From Saccharothrix ecbatanensis (lineage in GTDB: Bacteria > Actinomycetota > Actinomycetes > Mycobacteriales > Pseudonocardiaceae): a stretch of 64,000 bases of DNA. Under the pieces are notes generated by a model. It was not told the DNA's origin. It ran no database searches and saw nothing but the letters and a program-made list of their open reading frames with translations. The position numbers were made by a program, and so were the translations under genes. Position 1 is the stretch's first letter. Each line of letters starts with the position of its first letter. The stretch covers positions 7,378,001 through 7,442,000 of the forward strand of contig NZ_JACHMO010000001.1 in assembly GCF_014205015.1 (NCBI RefSeq), written 5' to 3'. Shown here in pieces: positions 46,801 through 54,825 of the stretch.

Positions 46801-46812
46801 ACGCGCAAGCCC

Positions 46813-46853
46813 GAGTGACCCGTCCGTCTTCCCGGAAGGCGGACGGGTCACTC
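46813..46853. terminator. Hairpin terminator after trxA
   Basis: GAGTGACCCGTCCG (46813-46826) pairs fully with CGGACGGGTCACTC (46840-46853). The inner bases CTTCC/GGAAG extend the stem. Downstream is cgtttg. It ends the trxB-trxA transcript and separates it from cwlM. Confidence 0.85.
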
Positions 46854-46970
46854 GTTTGTGGACAGTTGACCACTCGCAGTAGCCCCGTCCCTGGCATCGG
46901 CGCGAGCAAGGCACAATAGGGCGTCAAGTTCGCGTCGACGGATGTCGGCGCCTTAGTGAGCGAGGGGTGC

Positions 46971-48113
46971 ATGCCGCTACTCCGCCGCGGGGATTTCGGT
47001 CCGGACGTCGCCGAGGTCAGGGCAACGCTGACGAAGCTCGGTCTGCTGTCCGATCCGCAGCCGTCCCAGGTGTTCGACCTGCCGGTCGAGCATGCTGTGC
47101 GCGCGTTCCAGCAGCGGCGGGGTCTGATCACCGACGGTGTCGTCGGCCCGGCCACCTACCGCGCGCTGCGCGACGCGACTTACCGCCTCGGCGACCGGCC
47201 GTTGGCGTTCCTGATGGCGCAGCCGGTGACCGGTGACGACGTGTCGGCCCTCCAGGAGCGCCTGCTGGAGCTGGGTTACGACGCCGGGCGGGCCAACGGC
47301 GAGTTCGGTCACCAGACCGAGCTGGCCCTGCGGAGCTTCCAGCGTGACTACGGGCTGATCGTGGACGGCATGTGCGGTCCCGACACGGTGCGTGCGCTGC
47401 GCCAGTTGCAGCCCAAGGTGCGCGGCGGCCGGCCGGTGTTCCTGCGCGAGCAGGAGCGGGTGCGGCGGGCCGGGCCGAGGCTGTCCGGGAAGCGCATCAT
47501 CATCGACCCGGGTCACGGCGGCGACGACCGCGGTGTCGAGGTCGACGGCGTGTCCGAGGCCGACGTCATGCTCGACCTGGGTCGGCTGCTCGAAGGCAAG
47601 ATGGCCGCCACCGGGATGGAGGCCCTGCTCACGCGCGGGCCGAACAACAACCCGGACGAGGGCGAGCGGGCGCGGTTCGCGAACGAGGCGGGCGCCGACC
47701 TGATCCTGTCGCTGCACGCCGACCGCAACGCGTCGCCGTTGGCGTCCGGGGTGGCGACGTTCCACTTCGGGACGGGCAACGGCACGTCGTCCACGGTCGG
47801 TGAGGCGCTGGCCGGGTTCATCCAGCGGGAGATCGTGGCGCGGACCGGGATGCTGGACTGCCGGACGCACCCGAAGACGTGGGACATGCTCCGGATGACC
47901 CGCTGCACGGCGGTGCGCGTCGAGGTCGGCTACCTGACCAACGACGGCGACCGGCAGCGGCTGGCGAACCCGTCGTTCCGGGACGTGGTGGCCGAGGGCA
48001 TCCTGGTCGCGGTGAAGCGGCTGTACCTGTTGGGCAAGGACGACCAGCCGACCGGCACGTTCACGCTGGACGACCTGCTGCGGCACGAAGTGGCCACCGG
48101 CAAGATCCGCTGA
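46971..48113 (+). CDS. cwlM: Peptidoglycan amidase-fold regulator CwlM
   Basis: 380 residues. The ATG at 46971 is chosen; a GTG at 46956 would add five residues. Two peptidoglycan-binding repeats (VRAFQQRRGLITDGVVGPAT; LALRSFQRDYGLIVDGMCGP) precede an Amidase_3 domain with zinc ligands H182 (DPGHGG), E196, H249 (SLHAD) and catalytic E318 (RVEVGYLTND). No signal peptide is seen. Cytoplasmic location fits mycobacterial CwlM, which activates MurA rather than cutting the wall. Position after trxA also matches. Whether this copy cuts peptidoglycan is open. Confidence 0.9.
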   Translation: MPLLRRGDFGPDVAEVRATLTKLGLLSDPQPSQVFDLPVEHAVRAFQQRRGLITDGVVGPATYRALRDATYRLGDRPLAFLMAQPVTGDDVSALQERLLELGYDAGRANGEFGHQTELALRSFQRDYGLIVDGMCGPDTVRALRQLQPKVRGGRPVFLREQERVRRAGPRLSGKRIIIDPGHGGDDRGVEVDGVSEADVMLDLGRLLEGKMAATGMEALLTRGPNNNPDEGERARFANEAGADLILSLHADRNASPLASGVATFHFGTGNGTSSTVGEALAGFIQREIVARTGMLDCRTHPKTWDMLRMTRCTAVRVEVGYLTNDGDRQRLANPSFRDVVAEGILVAVKRLYLLGKDDQPTGTFTLDDLLRHEVATGKIR

Positions 48114-48167
48114 CTTGACCACCGGTCAAGGTCGCGGCCGACGTGGTCCCTTGAGGTGGATTCTCGG

Positions 48168-48192
48168 CCTGAGCAGCACTTATGCGCTCAGG
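48168..48192. promoter_or_regulatory. Inverted repeat upstream of XRE gene
   Basis: CCTGAGC (48168-48174) and GCTCAGG (48186-48192) are exact complements separated by 11 bases, 20 bases before the XRE start. It could be an XRE operator. The separate palindrome TTGACC-ACC-GGTCAA at 48115-48129 lies just after cwlM and might end that transcript. Confidence 0.45.
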
Positions 48193-48212
48193 AAACGCTA
48201 GCTTCGGCCGCT

Positions 48213-49115
48213 ATGGGACTGCGATCGACGCCGTTGCGGCTGACCACCGTGCGCACCAGGGAGTTGGGCGAGGAGCTTCGGCAGGCGAGGGTCCGGACCA
48301 GGGCACGAGCCGAGAAGGTGTCCCGGTCGCTGGGCTGGTCGGCGAGCAAGCTCAGCCGGATCGAGCACGGCGAGCGCGGCGTCGACGACCTGGACCTCGG
48401 TTCTCTCCTCGGCCAGCTGAATGTCGACATAGCGACCCGAGAGCGCATCCGGTTCCTGGCCGGCGAACGGGACCTCGGCAGCTTCCTGAGGTCCCACGAC
48501 GGAACGCTCTCCGACAACCTGCTGAGCTTGATCATCCACGAGCGCGCCGCCCTGACCATGCACAAGTACGAGCCCATGGTGATCCCCGGCTTGCTGCAAA
48601 CCGTCGACTACGCGCGAACGATGATCGAACTCAACGGTGTCGAAACCCCGGACGAGGTGCAACCGCTGGTCGAGGCGCGGATGAGGCGCCAGACTGTGCT
48701 GACCTCCCAGAACCCGCCGGGGGCGGTGTTCTACATCCATGAGGTCAGCCTGCTTCGCGGCGTCGGCGGCAACAAGGTCATGCACGACCAGGCGATGCGG
48801 TTGAGGTTCATGTGCGACTGGCCTCGGCTGGTCCTGCGAGTGATCCCGATGTCGGCGCCCGGCCACCCCGTGCTCGCCGCCGGGTTCAACCTGATGACCT
48901 TCGCGCGACCGGTGAAGCCGGTCGCCTACGCCGAAACAGACGTCGCCACCGTCTTCACCGAGGCTCCGGAGTCGATCAAGCACTACGAACGCAAGCGGAA
49001 GGTGCTCGCAAGCCTCGCTCTTGATGCGGAAGAATCGCGGTTCGTGTTCGCCCATTGGGCGGACTTCTACGACCTTCGAGAGGACCGCGATGTCGAAGGC
49101 TCCGACGTGGCGTAA
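48213..49115 (+). CDS. XRE-family regulator with DUF5753 domain
   Basis: 300 residues from an ATG at 48213, with TAGCTT eight bases upstream (leaderless). The helix-turn-helix is LGEELRQARVRTRARAEKVS then LGWSASKLSRIEHGERGV. The DUF5753 domain covers the C-terminal two thirds (MVIPGLLQTVDYARTMIELN, YIHEVSLLRGVGG, ...FTEAPESIKHYERKR). Such genes almost always pair with a DUF397 gene in actinomycetes, as here. The pairs resemble WhiJ-like developmental regulators. Some have been proposed to act as toxin-antitoxin-like modules. The target is unknown. Confidence 0.9.
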   Translation: MGLRSTPLRLTTVRTRELGEELRQARVRTRARAEKVSRSLGWSASKLSRIEHGERGVDDLDLGSLLGQLNVDIATRERIRFLAGERDLGSFLRSHDGTLSDNLLSLIIHERAALTMHKYEPMVIPGLLQTVDYARTMIELNGVETPDEVQPLVEARMRRQTVLTSQNPPGAVFYIHEVSLLRGVGGNKVMHDQAMRLRFMCDWPRLVLRVIPMSAPGHPVLAAGFNLMTFARPVKPVAYAETDVATVFTEAPESIKHYERKRKVLASLALDAEESRFVFAHWADFYDLREDRDVEGSDVA

Positions 49116-49266
49116 GAGCAGCTACAGCACCGGCGGCCAGCAGGACTGCGTCGAGGTCGCCCACACCGAGCCGGGCGTGGCCGTCCGGGACTCGAAGAAC
49201 ACCGGCCCGACCCTGACGTTCCCTGAGAGCACCTGGCACGCGTTCCTCACTTGCCAGAACTTCTGA
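49090..49266 (+). CDS. DUF397 domain protein
   Basis: 58 residues from an ATG at 49090 with GAGAGGA upstream. It overlaps the 3' end of the XRE gene. The whole protein is a DUF397 domain: TWRKSSYSTGGQQDCVEVAH, then VAVRDSKNTGPTLTFPESTW. It is the partner of the upstream XRE-DUF5753 protein. The domain has one cysteine near its middle, as usual. Confidence 0.92.
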   Translation: MSKAPTWRKSSYSTGGQQDCVEVAHTEPGVAVRDSKNTGPTLTFPESTWHAFLTCQNF

Positions 49267-49278
49267 AAAAGTTCAGAA
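49261..49278. promoter_or_regulatory. Inverted repeat upstream of Phd-like gene
   Basis: TTCTGAA (49261-49267), four bases, TTCAGAA (49272-49278), overlapping the DUF397 stop and ending eight bases before the ATG at 49286. It is placed as an autoregulatory operator of a toxin-antitoxin module would be. Confidence 0.55.
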
Positions 49279-49285
49279 TTGAGCC

Positions 49286-49744
49286 ATGACGACCGAGGTG
49301 CAGTGGAGCCAGCTCCAGCGCGATCCCAAAAGCGTCGCCGCCCTCGCGGATGAAGGGGATGTCCGGGTCCGCCGCCGCGATGGCGCCGACCTGCTGTTGA
49401 CACGTGAGGATCGTGTGCAGTCCGCTTCGGAGGGCTCGGTATCCGCGGCACGGGCGCTGAGGAACGTACTGGCGCACCTGCCGCACGACGTCGCCGCGAA
49501 GGCGTTGCTGGACGAGTTCCCCTGGGTCGACGTCCTTCCTGACAATGAGAAGGCCGAGTTCGTTGCGGATTTCGCGCGCGCGTTCCAGGCGTCCGCCGAA
49601 CTCGGCGAGTGGTCGGTGTTGGCGCAGACCGTCCGGGAATGGCGGAGCACTGCGGCCATCCACGCGGATCCGGTCTTGGCCGCGCAGCTCACCGGCCCGG
49701 TGGACGACGACTTCGGGCCCGTCCCCGCCCCAACGGAAAGCTGA
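49286..49744 (+). CDS. Phd/YefM-like antitoxin with C-terminal extension
   Basis: 152 residues from an ATG at 49286. Residues 1-45 resemble Phd antitoxins (EVQWSQLQRDPKSVAALADEG, VRVRRRDGADLLLTRED). The C-terminal part (DNEKAEFVADFARAFQASAE, LAQTVREWRSTAAI) resembles the short DUF6247-type region found in actinomycete gene pairs. The next gene starts three bases after its stop and looks RelE-like. Antitoxin assignment rests on the N-terminus and the pairing. Confidence 0.7.
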   Translation: MTTEVQWSQLQRDPKSVAALADEGDVRVRRRDGADLLLTREDRVQSASEGSVSAARALRNVLAHLPHDVAAKALLDEFPWVDVLPDNEKAEFVADFARAFQASAELGEWSVLAQTVREWRSTAAIHADPVLAAQLTGPVDDDFGPVPAPTES

Positions 49745-49747
49745 GGC

Positions 49748-50101
49748 ATGCCCGCGAAACGTGGCGATCGTGTTGCGCCGCCTGGACGCCCCGGACACTG
49801 GGAAACGCGGTTCGCCACGTCGGAGGCGGCCAAGGGCTGGGAAGAGCTCTGCCAGTCCGCGCGGTCGAACACCTGGGAGGCGTGGGTCGTGCTGACCGAG
49901 CGCCCGATCACGCCGGAGAACCCGGCTCGACAACACCGACTCAAAGGCGGGTACGCCACCCGAGAGGTCCGTGGACGGATGCTCGTCCAGTGGCAGTACG
50001 AAGTCACCGCTGGAGGGCGAATCTGGTACTGCCCTGACCAGGAGAACCGCATCGTCTGGGTCATGGCGGCGGGTACCGGGCACCCGAAGGCGACCGAATA
50101 G
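49748..50101 (+). CDS. RelE-like putative toxin
   Basis: 117 residues from an ATG at 49748. The core WEELCQSARSNTWEAWVVLT, HRLKGGYATREV and QWQYEVTAGGRIWYCPDQEN resembles the beta-sheet with basic residues seen in RelE/ParE-type toxins of actinomycetes. The ending NRIVWVMAAGTGHPK with His fits such toxins. The function is inferred from the Phd-like neighbour and order. No catalytic assignment can be made with confidence. Confidence 0.62.
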   Translation: MPAKRGDRVAPPGRPGHWETRFATSEAAKGWEELCQSARSNTWEAWVVLTERPITPENPARQHRLKGGYATREVRGRMLVQWQYEVTAGGRIWYCPDQENRIVWVMAAGTGHPKATE

Positions 50102-50106
50102 GTCGG

Positions 50107-50331
50107 CTACCAGTCCGCCAGCACGTCGAGCACGTCGGCGACCGCGTCCTCGTCGTCCGAACGGTTCTGTGCGCGCAGGTCGAGCATGAGATCGGTCAGC
50201 TCGTCGACCAGGCGTTCCGCCGGGACGCCCTCGGCCTGCCACCCGTCGAGCAGTGTGCGAATCTTCTCGAAGTCCCGCGATCCCTCGATGATCGCGAGTA
50301 CCTTGCGCTGGATCTCCACCCCCATGTCCAC
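50107..50331 (-). CDS. Small helical protein of unknown function
   Basis: 74 residues from a GTG at 50331 (an ATG six bases in is an alternative). The sequence is helical and acidic (IQRKVLAIIEGSRDFEKIRT, DELTDLMLDLRAQNRSDDED). No signal or membrane segment. It is divergent from the next gene across 41 bases. I recognise no family. An immunity-type small protein is only a guess. Confidence 0.55.
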   Translation of the reverse strand: MDMGVEIQRKVLAIIEGSRDFEKIRTLLDGWQAEGVPAERLVDELTDLMLDLRAQNRSDDEDAVADVLDVLADW

Positions 50332-50372
50332 AAGTCGATCTTATTGGCCGGCGCCCGCCGGTGAGGAGCACG

Positions 50373-50792
50373 ATGGAGTTCTACCGCCTCGATCCCGAGG
50401 TCGCCGGCGCGTTGGACGAAGGGACCGTCATCGACGCCGCGGCACACCCGCCGCGCATCGAAGCGGTGCACTACGAGATCAGTGACTGGTCCGGCGACGA
50501 CCTCATCGAAGCGTTCCCGGTGTACCTCGTCACCGACGACCTGGCCGACGTGCTGGTCGACAGCGGTCTCGACGCGTTCCGGATCCGCCGGGCCACGGTG
50601 ACGCTCTCCGAAGAGGCACAGGAGCTGCTGGACGGCAAGGAGCTGCCGACCTTCCACTGGCTCGAAGTGACCGGTCAGGCCGGCGTGGACGACCTCGGCG
50701 TCACCGACCAGGGTCAGCTCATCGTGAGCGAGCAGGCGCTCGAACTCATCCAGGCCGGCACGTTGGAGAACTGCGAAGTCGACCGCTTCTAA
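50373..50792 (+). CDS. Acidic protein of unknown function
   Basis: 139 residues from an ATG at 50373 with GAGGAG upstream. A GTG at 50361 is less likely. The sequence is acidic with alternating strand and helix (FYRLDPEVAGALDEGTVIDA, HYEISDWSGDDLIEAFPVYL). It lacks a signal. The pattern recalls DUF1629/Imm43-like immunity proteins, but this is not certain. It is divergent from the 74-residue protein. Confidence 0.6.
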   Translation: MEFYRLDPEVAGALDEGTVIDAAAHPPRIEAVHYEISDWSGDDLIEAFPVYLVTDDLADVLVDSGLDAFRIRRATVTLSEEAQELLDGKELPTFHWLEVTGQAGVDDLGVTDQGQLIVSEQALELIQAGTLENCEVDRF

Positions 50793-50816
50793 ACGCCGTA
50801 AGACCCGCCGAGGCGC

Positions 50817-51566
50817 TCAGCCCACGGGCGCCTTCCACGGGATTCCCGGCAGCACGTGCCCGGTCTCCAGCAGCGACTTCAGGTTCGACAGCACCGCCGC
50901 CCAGCCGGACGCCGCCTGCGCGCTCTCCGCCTCGGCCAGCCCGGCGTGCGTCACGGTCAGCCGCACGATCGCCCCGTGCGGCTCGACGCGGAACGTCACG
51001 GTGGACGTCGCCGACGGCTCGGCCGGGTCGGCCCACGTGACCACCAGGCGGCGCGGCGGGTCGGCCTCGACGACCTCGCCCACCACGTCGTCCACCTCCG
51101 ACCCGTCGACGCGCCGGTGCGACCACGTCGAGCCGACCTGCCAGTCGGAGATGTTGCGCCGCCCCCAGTACTCGGCCGTCACATCGGCGTCGGTCAACGC
51201 CTCCCACACCCGCTCGGGCGTGCTCTCGATGTACGTCACGTACACGAAATCCGGCTTCACCGGTTCCTCCGCTCGTCGTTTCACGTCACTGAGCAGCCTC
51301 AACCGGGGCCGCTCGAACTTGTCGATCCACCGCTCCTGCACCTCGTGCAGCGGCACGGGGTTGAGGTAGTGCAACTTCTCCCGGCCACGGCGGACCGTGG
51401 TGACCAGGTTCGCCGCCTCCAGCACGCCCAGGTGCTGGGTGAGCGACTGCCTGGTCATGCCGACGCGCGCGCACAGCTCGCCAAGCGTTTGCCCGTTCTC
51501 CTCGTGGAGCCGGTCCAGCAGGTAGCGGCGGGTGTCGTCGGCCAGGGCTTTGAAGACCTTGTCCAC
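50817..51566 (-). CDS. ArsR-family HTH fused to SRPBCC (AHSA1) domain
   Basis: 249 residues from a GTG at 51566 with AAGGTGGG upstream. Residues 1-95 are an ArsR winged helix (VFKALADDTRRYLLDRLHEE, RVGMTRQSLTQHLGVLEAAN) without the cysteine metal site. Residues 105-245 are an AHSA1/START-type SRPBCC domain (YVTYIESTPERVWEALTDAD ... ADPPRRLVVTWADP). In actinomycetes these two are usually adjacent genes; here they are one protein. The fused domain may bind a ligand that controls DNA binding. The exact palindrome at 51578-51595 is its likely operator. Confidence 0.88.
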   Translation of the reverse strand: MDKVFKALADDTRRYLLDRLHEENGQTLGELCARVGMTRQSLTQHLGVLEAANLVTTVRRGREKLHYLNPVPLHEVQERWIDKFERPRLRLLSDVKRRAEEPVKPDFVYVTYIESTPERVWEALTDADVTAEYWGRRNISDWQVGSTWSHRRVDGSEVDDVVGEVVEADPPRRLVVTWADPAEPSATSTVTFRVEPHGAIVRLTVTHAGLAEAESAQAASGWAAVLSNLKSLLETGHVLPGIPWKAPVG

Positions 51567-51577
51567 GCCCCACCTTA

Positions 51578-51595
51578 TGCAGGTATTTACCTGCA
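51578..51595. promoter_or_regulatory. Palindromic ArsR operator
   Basis: TGCAGGTA-TT-TACCTGCA, a perfect 8-base inverted repeat with two-base spacer, 12 bases upstream of the ArsR-SRPBCC start. ArsR proteins bind such 12-2-12-like palindromes. It probably mediates autoregulation. Confidence 0.75.
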
Positions 51596-51635
51596 CGTCA
51601 ACGCACGCCGATAAACCCGCAGGTCAGAGCGGAAA

Positions 51636-52268
51636 TCACACGGGTCGGAAGCTCGGCTCCGCGGTGGAAACAGTCACCGAGTTGAGCAGCTGCTCCAGCG
51701 CCGCCTCCACGTCTTCCTTCCAGGAGGACGCGCTGCGCAGCTCGAGCCGCAACCGCGGCCAGCGGGGGTGGGGACGGACCGTCTTGAAGCCCACCTGCAA
51801 CAGGAAGTCGGCCGGCGTGACGCAACACTGAGGGCCTTCGTCCGGCCGGTTGTCGCCGAACGCCTCGATCGCCTTCACGCCACGCCTGGTGAGGTCCTTC
51901 GCCACCGTCTGCACCAGCACCCGGCCGAGGCCGCCGCCGCGGAACTCCGGCAGCACCTCCACGCCCGTCATCAGCACCGCGTCGGCGCTGGCCGGTGACG
52001 TGGGGAACGCCAACGAACGGGGCACGGCCGCCGGCGGCGCGTAGAAGGCGGAACCGGCGGGTATCCCGTCGACGTAGATGATCCGGCCGCAGGAGCCCCA
52101 CTCCAGCAGCACGCTGGAGACCCAGGCTTCCTTCTCGAACTCGGTGTCCCCGAACTCCTCGGCCTGCTCCTTCAGGTGCGGCGCGAGCTCCCAGAACACA
52201 CACGTCCGCGCATGTTTGGACAGGTGCTCCAGGTTGTCCAAGGTGACGCCCACAACACGACGCGACAC
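51636..52268 (-). CDS. GNAT-fold acetyltransferase (Rv3916c-like)
   Basis: 210 residues from a GTG at 52268 preceded by GGAGGT at five bases. A TTG at 52280 is possible. The acetyl-CoA site is in VEVLPEFRGGGLGRVLVQTV. The N-terminus (VVGVTLDNLEHLSKHARTCV) and the cysteine pair in DEGPQCCVTPADFL match the protein next to cwlM in Mycobacterium. Substrate unknown. It lies divergent from the aminotransferase gene. Confidence 0.85.
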   Translation of the reverse strand: MSRRVVGVTLDNLEHLSKHARTCVFWELAPHLKEQAEEFGDTEFEKEAWVSSVLLEWGSCGRIIYVDGIPAGSAFYAPPAAVPRSLAFPTSPASADAVLMTGVEVLPEFRGGGLGRVLVQTVAKDLTRRGVKAIEAFGDNRPDEGPQCCVTPADFLLQVGFKTVRPHPRWPRLRLELRSASSWKEDVEAALEQLLNSVTVSTAEPSFRPV

Positions 52269-52412
52269 CCCGACCTCCAAGCCCCCGGATACATCCCCTC
52301 ACGAGGATAGGCGGATGTGACCCCCGCCCGGAAGGCAGATGCCCCGAACGGGACGGCCGTTACACTCGGGCGGGAACAAACCCGCCGGTAACAGCCACCT
52401 ACGGAGTTTCCC

Positions 52413-53729
52413 GTGAACCTACCCGGACAGCCTCCCAAGCAGGGAGCCAGAAGCCTTGATCCCCACCTGCGCCGGTACGCGGCGCGGACGGCGGGCATGA
52501 CGGCATCGGAGATCCGGGCACTCTTCGCGGTGGCGAGCAGGCCGGAGGTGGTATCCCTGGCGGGCGGGATGCCCCACCTGGCAGCACTGCCGCTGGACTC
52601 CCTCAGCGCGGAAGTGGCGGACGTGATCGCCACCGAGGGCCTGGTCGCCCTCCAGTACGGCAGCGCGCACGGCGTCCCCGAGTTGCGCGAGCAGATCTGC
52701 GAAGTGATGGCGCTGGAGGGCATCAACGCCCACCCGGACGACGTCGTGGTGACGGTCGGTTCCCAGATGGGGCTCGACATGGTCACCCGCATCTTCTGCG
52801 ACCCCGGTGACGTGGTGCTGGCCGAGGGCCCCTCGTACGTGGGCGCGCTCGGGTCGTTCGCCGCCTACCAGGCGCAGGTCGTGCACGTCGGCATGGACGC
52901 GGACGGCCTGATGCCAGAGGCGTTGCGTGAGGCCATCGCGTCCGTCGAACGGGCCGGCCGGCGGATCAAGTTCCTCTACACGATCCCGAACTTCCACAAC
53001 CCCGCCGGCGTGACGCTCGCCGTCCAGCGCCGGGCCGAGGTGCTGGACATCTGCCGCACGCACGGCATCCTCGTGGTCGAGGACAACCCGTACGGGCTGC
53101 TCGGCTTCGACGGCACCACGTACCCCGCGCTGCGGGCGAGCGACCCGGACAACGTGGTCTACCTCGGGTCGTTCTCCAAGACGTTCGCGGCGGGTCTGCG
53201 GGTCGGCTGGGTGCTGGCGCCGCACGCCGTGCGGGAGAAGCTGGTGCTGGCCGCCGAGTCCGCCACGCTGTGCCCGCCCACGCTCAACCAGCTGATCGTG
53301 TCGCGCTACCTGTCGACGCACGACTGGAAGGGCCAGATCAAGACCTACCGCGAGGCCTACCGGGAACGGCGTGACGCGGCGATCTCGTCGCTGGAGCAGC
53401 ACATGCCGCTTGGTTCCACGTGGAACAAGCCGACTGGCGGGTTCTACGTGTGGGTCACCGTCCCGGAGGGCATCGACACCAAGGCGATGCTGCCGCGGGC
53501 GATTACCCAGCGCGTCGCGTACGCGTCCGGCACCGGCTTCTACGCCGACGGTCTCGGCAGCCGCCAGCTCCGGATCTCGTACTGCTACCCGACGCCCGAA
53601 CGCATCCGCGAGGGTGTGCGGCGGCTGGCGAACGTCATCAAGGACGAGATCGAGCTGCACGAGACGTTCGGTCCCACGGTCGGCCGCGCGGTCTCCGGTC
53701 CGCACAGCCCATCGCCCGACACCGCGTGA
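52413..53729 (+). CDS. PLP-dependent aminotransferase, class I/II
   Basis: 438 residues from a GTG at 52413 with GGAG six bases before it. Fold type I with PLP lysine K256 in LGSFSKTFAAGLRVGW, Asn in NPAG (IPNFHNPAGVTLAVQ), and VEDNPYGLLGF. This resembles 2-aminoadipate/aromatic aminotransferases (LysN/KAT-like) without the GntR domain of MocR proteins. The amino acid substrate is unknown. It is followed after 14 bases by the D-Ala-D-Ala ligase-like gene, likely in one operon. That suggests a link to D-amino acid or cell-wall metabolism (inference). Confidence 0.88.
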   Translation: MNLPGQPPKQGARSLDPHLRRYAARTAGMTASEIRALFAVASRPEVVSLAGGMPHLAALPLDSLSAEVADVIATEGLVALQYGSAHGVPELREQICEVMALEGINAHPDDVVVTVGSQMGLDMVTRIFCDPGDVVLAEGPSYVGALGSFAAYQAQVVHVGMDADGLMPEALREAIASVERAGRRIKFLYTIPNFHNPAGVTLAVQRRAEVLDICRTHGILVVEDNPYGLLGFDGTTYPALRASDPDNVVYLGSFSKTFAAGLRVGWVLAPHAVREKLVLAAESATLCPPTLNQLIVSRYLSTHDWKGQIKTYREAYRERRDAAISSLEQHMPLGSTWNKPTGGFYVWVTVPEGIDTKAMLPRAITQRVAYASGTGFYADGLGSRQLRISYCYPTPERIREGVRRLANVIKDEIELHETFGPTVGRAVSGPHSPSPDTA

Positions 53730-53743
53730 TCAGGAGTAGAGAG

Positions 53744-54688
53744 TTGTCCAACCGCTGGGTCGCAGTCCTGTCCGGGGGCCTTTCGCACGAGCGGGAGGTG
53801 TCGTTGCGATCCGGTCGCCGGCTGTCCGCCGCCCTCCGCTCGGCCGGTCTGGTCGTGGAGGAGTGGGACGCCGACCGCAACCTGCTCACGCGGCTCAAGG
53901 AACACCGGCCGGACGCCGTGGTGGTCGCGCTGCACGGCGGTGAGGGCGAGAACGGGTCGGTGCAGACGATCCTGGAGCTGACCGGCGTGCCGTTCGTCGG
54001 CACGGACTCGCGGGCGTGCCGACGGGCGTGGGACAAGCCGACCGCCAAGGCCGAGCTGGCGCGGGCAGGGCTGGCGACGCCGGAGTGGGCCGTGCTGCCG
54101 CACGCGACGTTCCGGGAGCTGGGCGCGCAGCCGGTGCTGGACGCGATGGTGGAACGGCTCGGGCTGCCGTTGATGCTCAAGCCGGACCAGGGCGGCTCGG
54201 CGCTGGGCGCCCAGGTGGTGCGTGACGCGGCCGACCTGCCGGCCGCGATGGTCGGCTGCCTGGCGTACGGGAACACCGTGCTCGCCGAGCGGTACGTGGA
54301 AGGCGTCGAAGTGGCCATCGCGGTGGTCGACGGTCCGGACGGGCCGTACGCCCTGCCGCCGGTGGAGATCGTGCCGGAGAACGGCGTCTACGACTACACC
54401 GCCCGGTACACCGCCGGCCTCACCGACTTCCACGCGCCGGCGCGGTTGGACGAGAAGGCGGCGCAGGCCGTCGGCGAACTCGCGGTGTCGGCGCACCGGC
54501 TGCTGGGTCTGCGCGACGTGTCGCGGACCGACGCGATCGTGGCGGCGGACGGCACGGTGTACTTCCTCGAAGTGAACGTGTCGCCCGGTTTGACCGAGAC
54601 CTCGTTGCTGCCGATGGCGGTCGAGGCGGCGGGGGAGTCGCTCGGCGAGATCTACGCGGGGCTCGTGGAGCGCGCTGTCGAGCGTTAA
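53744..54688 (+). CDS. D-alanine--D-alanine ligase-like ATP-grasp protein
   Basis: 314 residues from a TTG at 53744 with AGGAG eight bases upstream. The ATP-grasp fold has VALHGGEGENGSVQTILELT (Ddl HG-x-x-GEDG-type loop), LPLMLKPDQGGSALGAQVV and YFLEVNVSPGLTETSLLPMA. It is shorter than the main Ddl of many Actinobacteria, and the loops vary from consensus. It may be a second Ddl or a ligase of other D-amino acids. Whether a canonical ddl is elsewhere is not visible. Genome context (aminotransferase upstream) is compatible with either role. Confidence 0.78.
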   Translation: MSNRWVAVLSGGLSHEREVSLRSGRRLSAALRSAGLVVEEWDADRNLLTRLKEHRPDAVVVALHGGEGENGSVQTILELTGVPFVGTDSRACRRAWDKPTAKAELARAGLATPEWAVLPHATFRELGAQPVLDAMVERLGLPLMLKPDQGGSALGAQVVRDAADLPAAMVGCLAYGNTVLAERYVEGVEVAIAVVDGPDGPYALPPVEIVPENGVYDYTARYTAGLTDFHAPARLDEKAAQAVGELAVSAHRLLGLRDVSRTDAIVAADGTVYFLEVNVSPGLTETSLLPMAVEAAGESLGEIYAGLVERAVER

Positions 54689-54705
54689 ACCCTCTTACTT
54701 ACTGG

Positions 54706-54739
54706 TGACGGCCCGTGTCCATTTGGACGCGGGCCGTCA
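54706..54739. terminator. Hairpin terminator between ligase and parB
   Basis: TGACGGCCCGTGTCC (54706-54720), loop attt, GGACGCGGGCCGTCA (54725-54739), 14 of 15 paired. It separates the converging ligase and parB genes. Confidence 0.8.
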
Positions 54740-54825
54740 TCGTCACCGTGACGTAAGGCCCTGGGGTGATCCCTTGCGGGCCAAACGTATCCGATTTGTC
54801 CGATTTTTTCGTTGCTCCCGGCAAC

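Noticed and set aside
48115..48129. TTGACC-ACC-GGTCAA as a strong -35 element for the XRE gene
   Set aside because: No -10 hexamer at 16-18 bases. It reads better as a palindrome at the end of cwlM.
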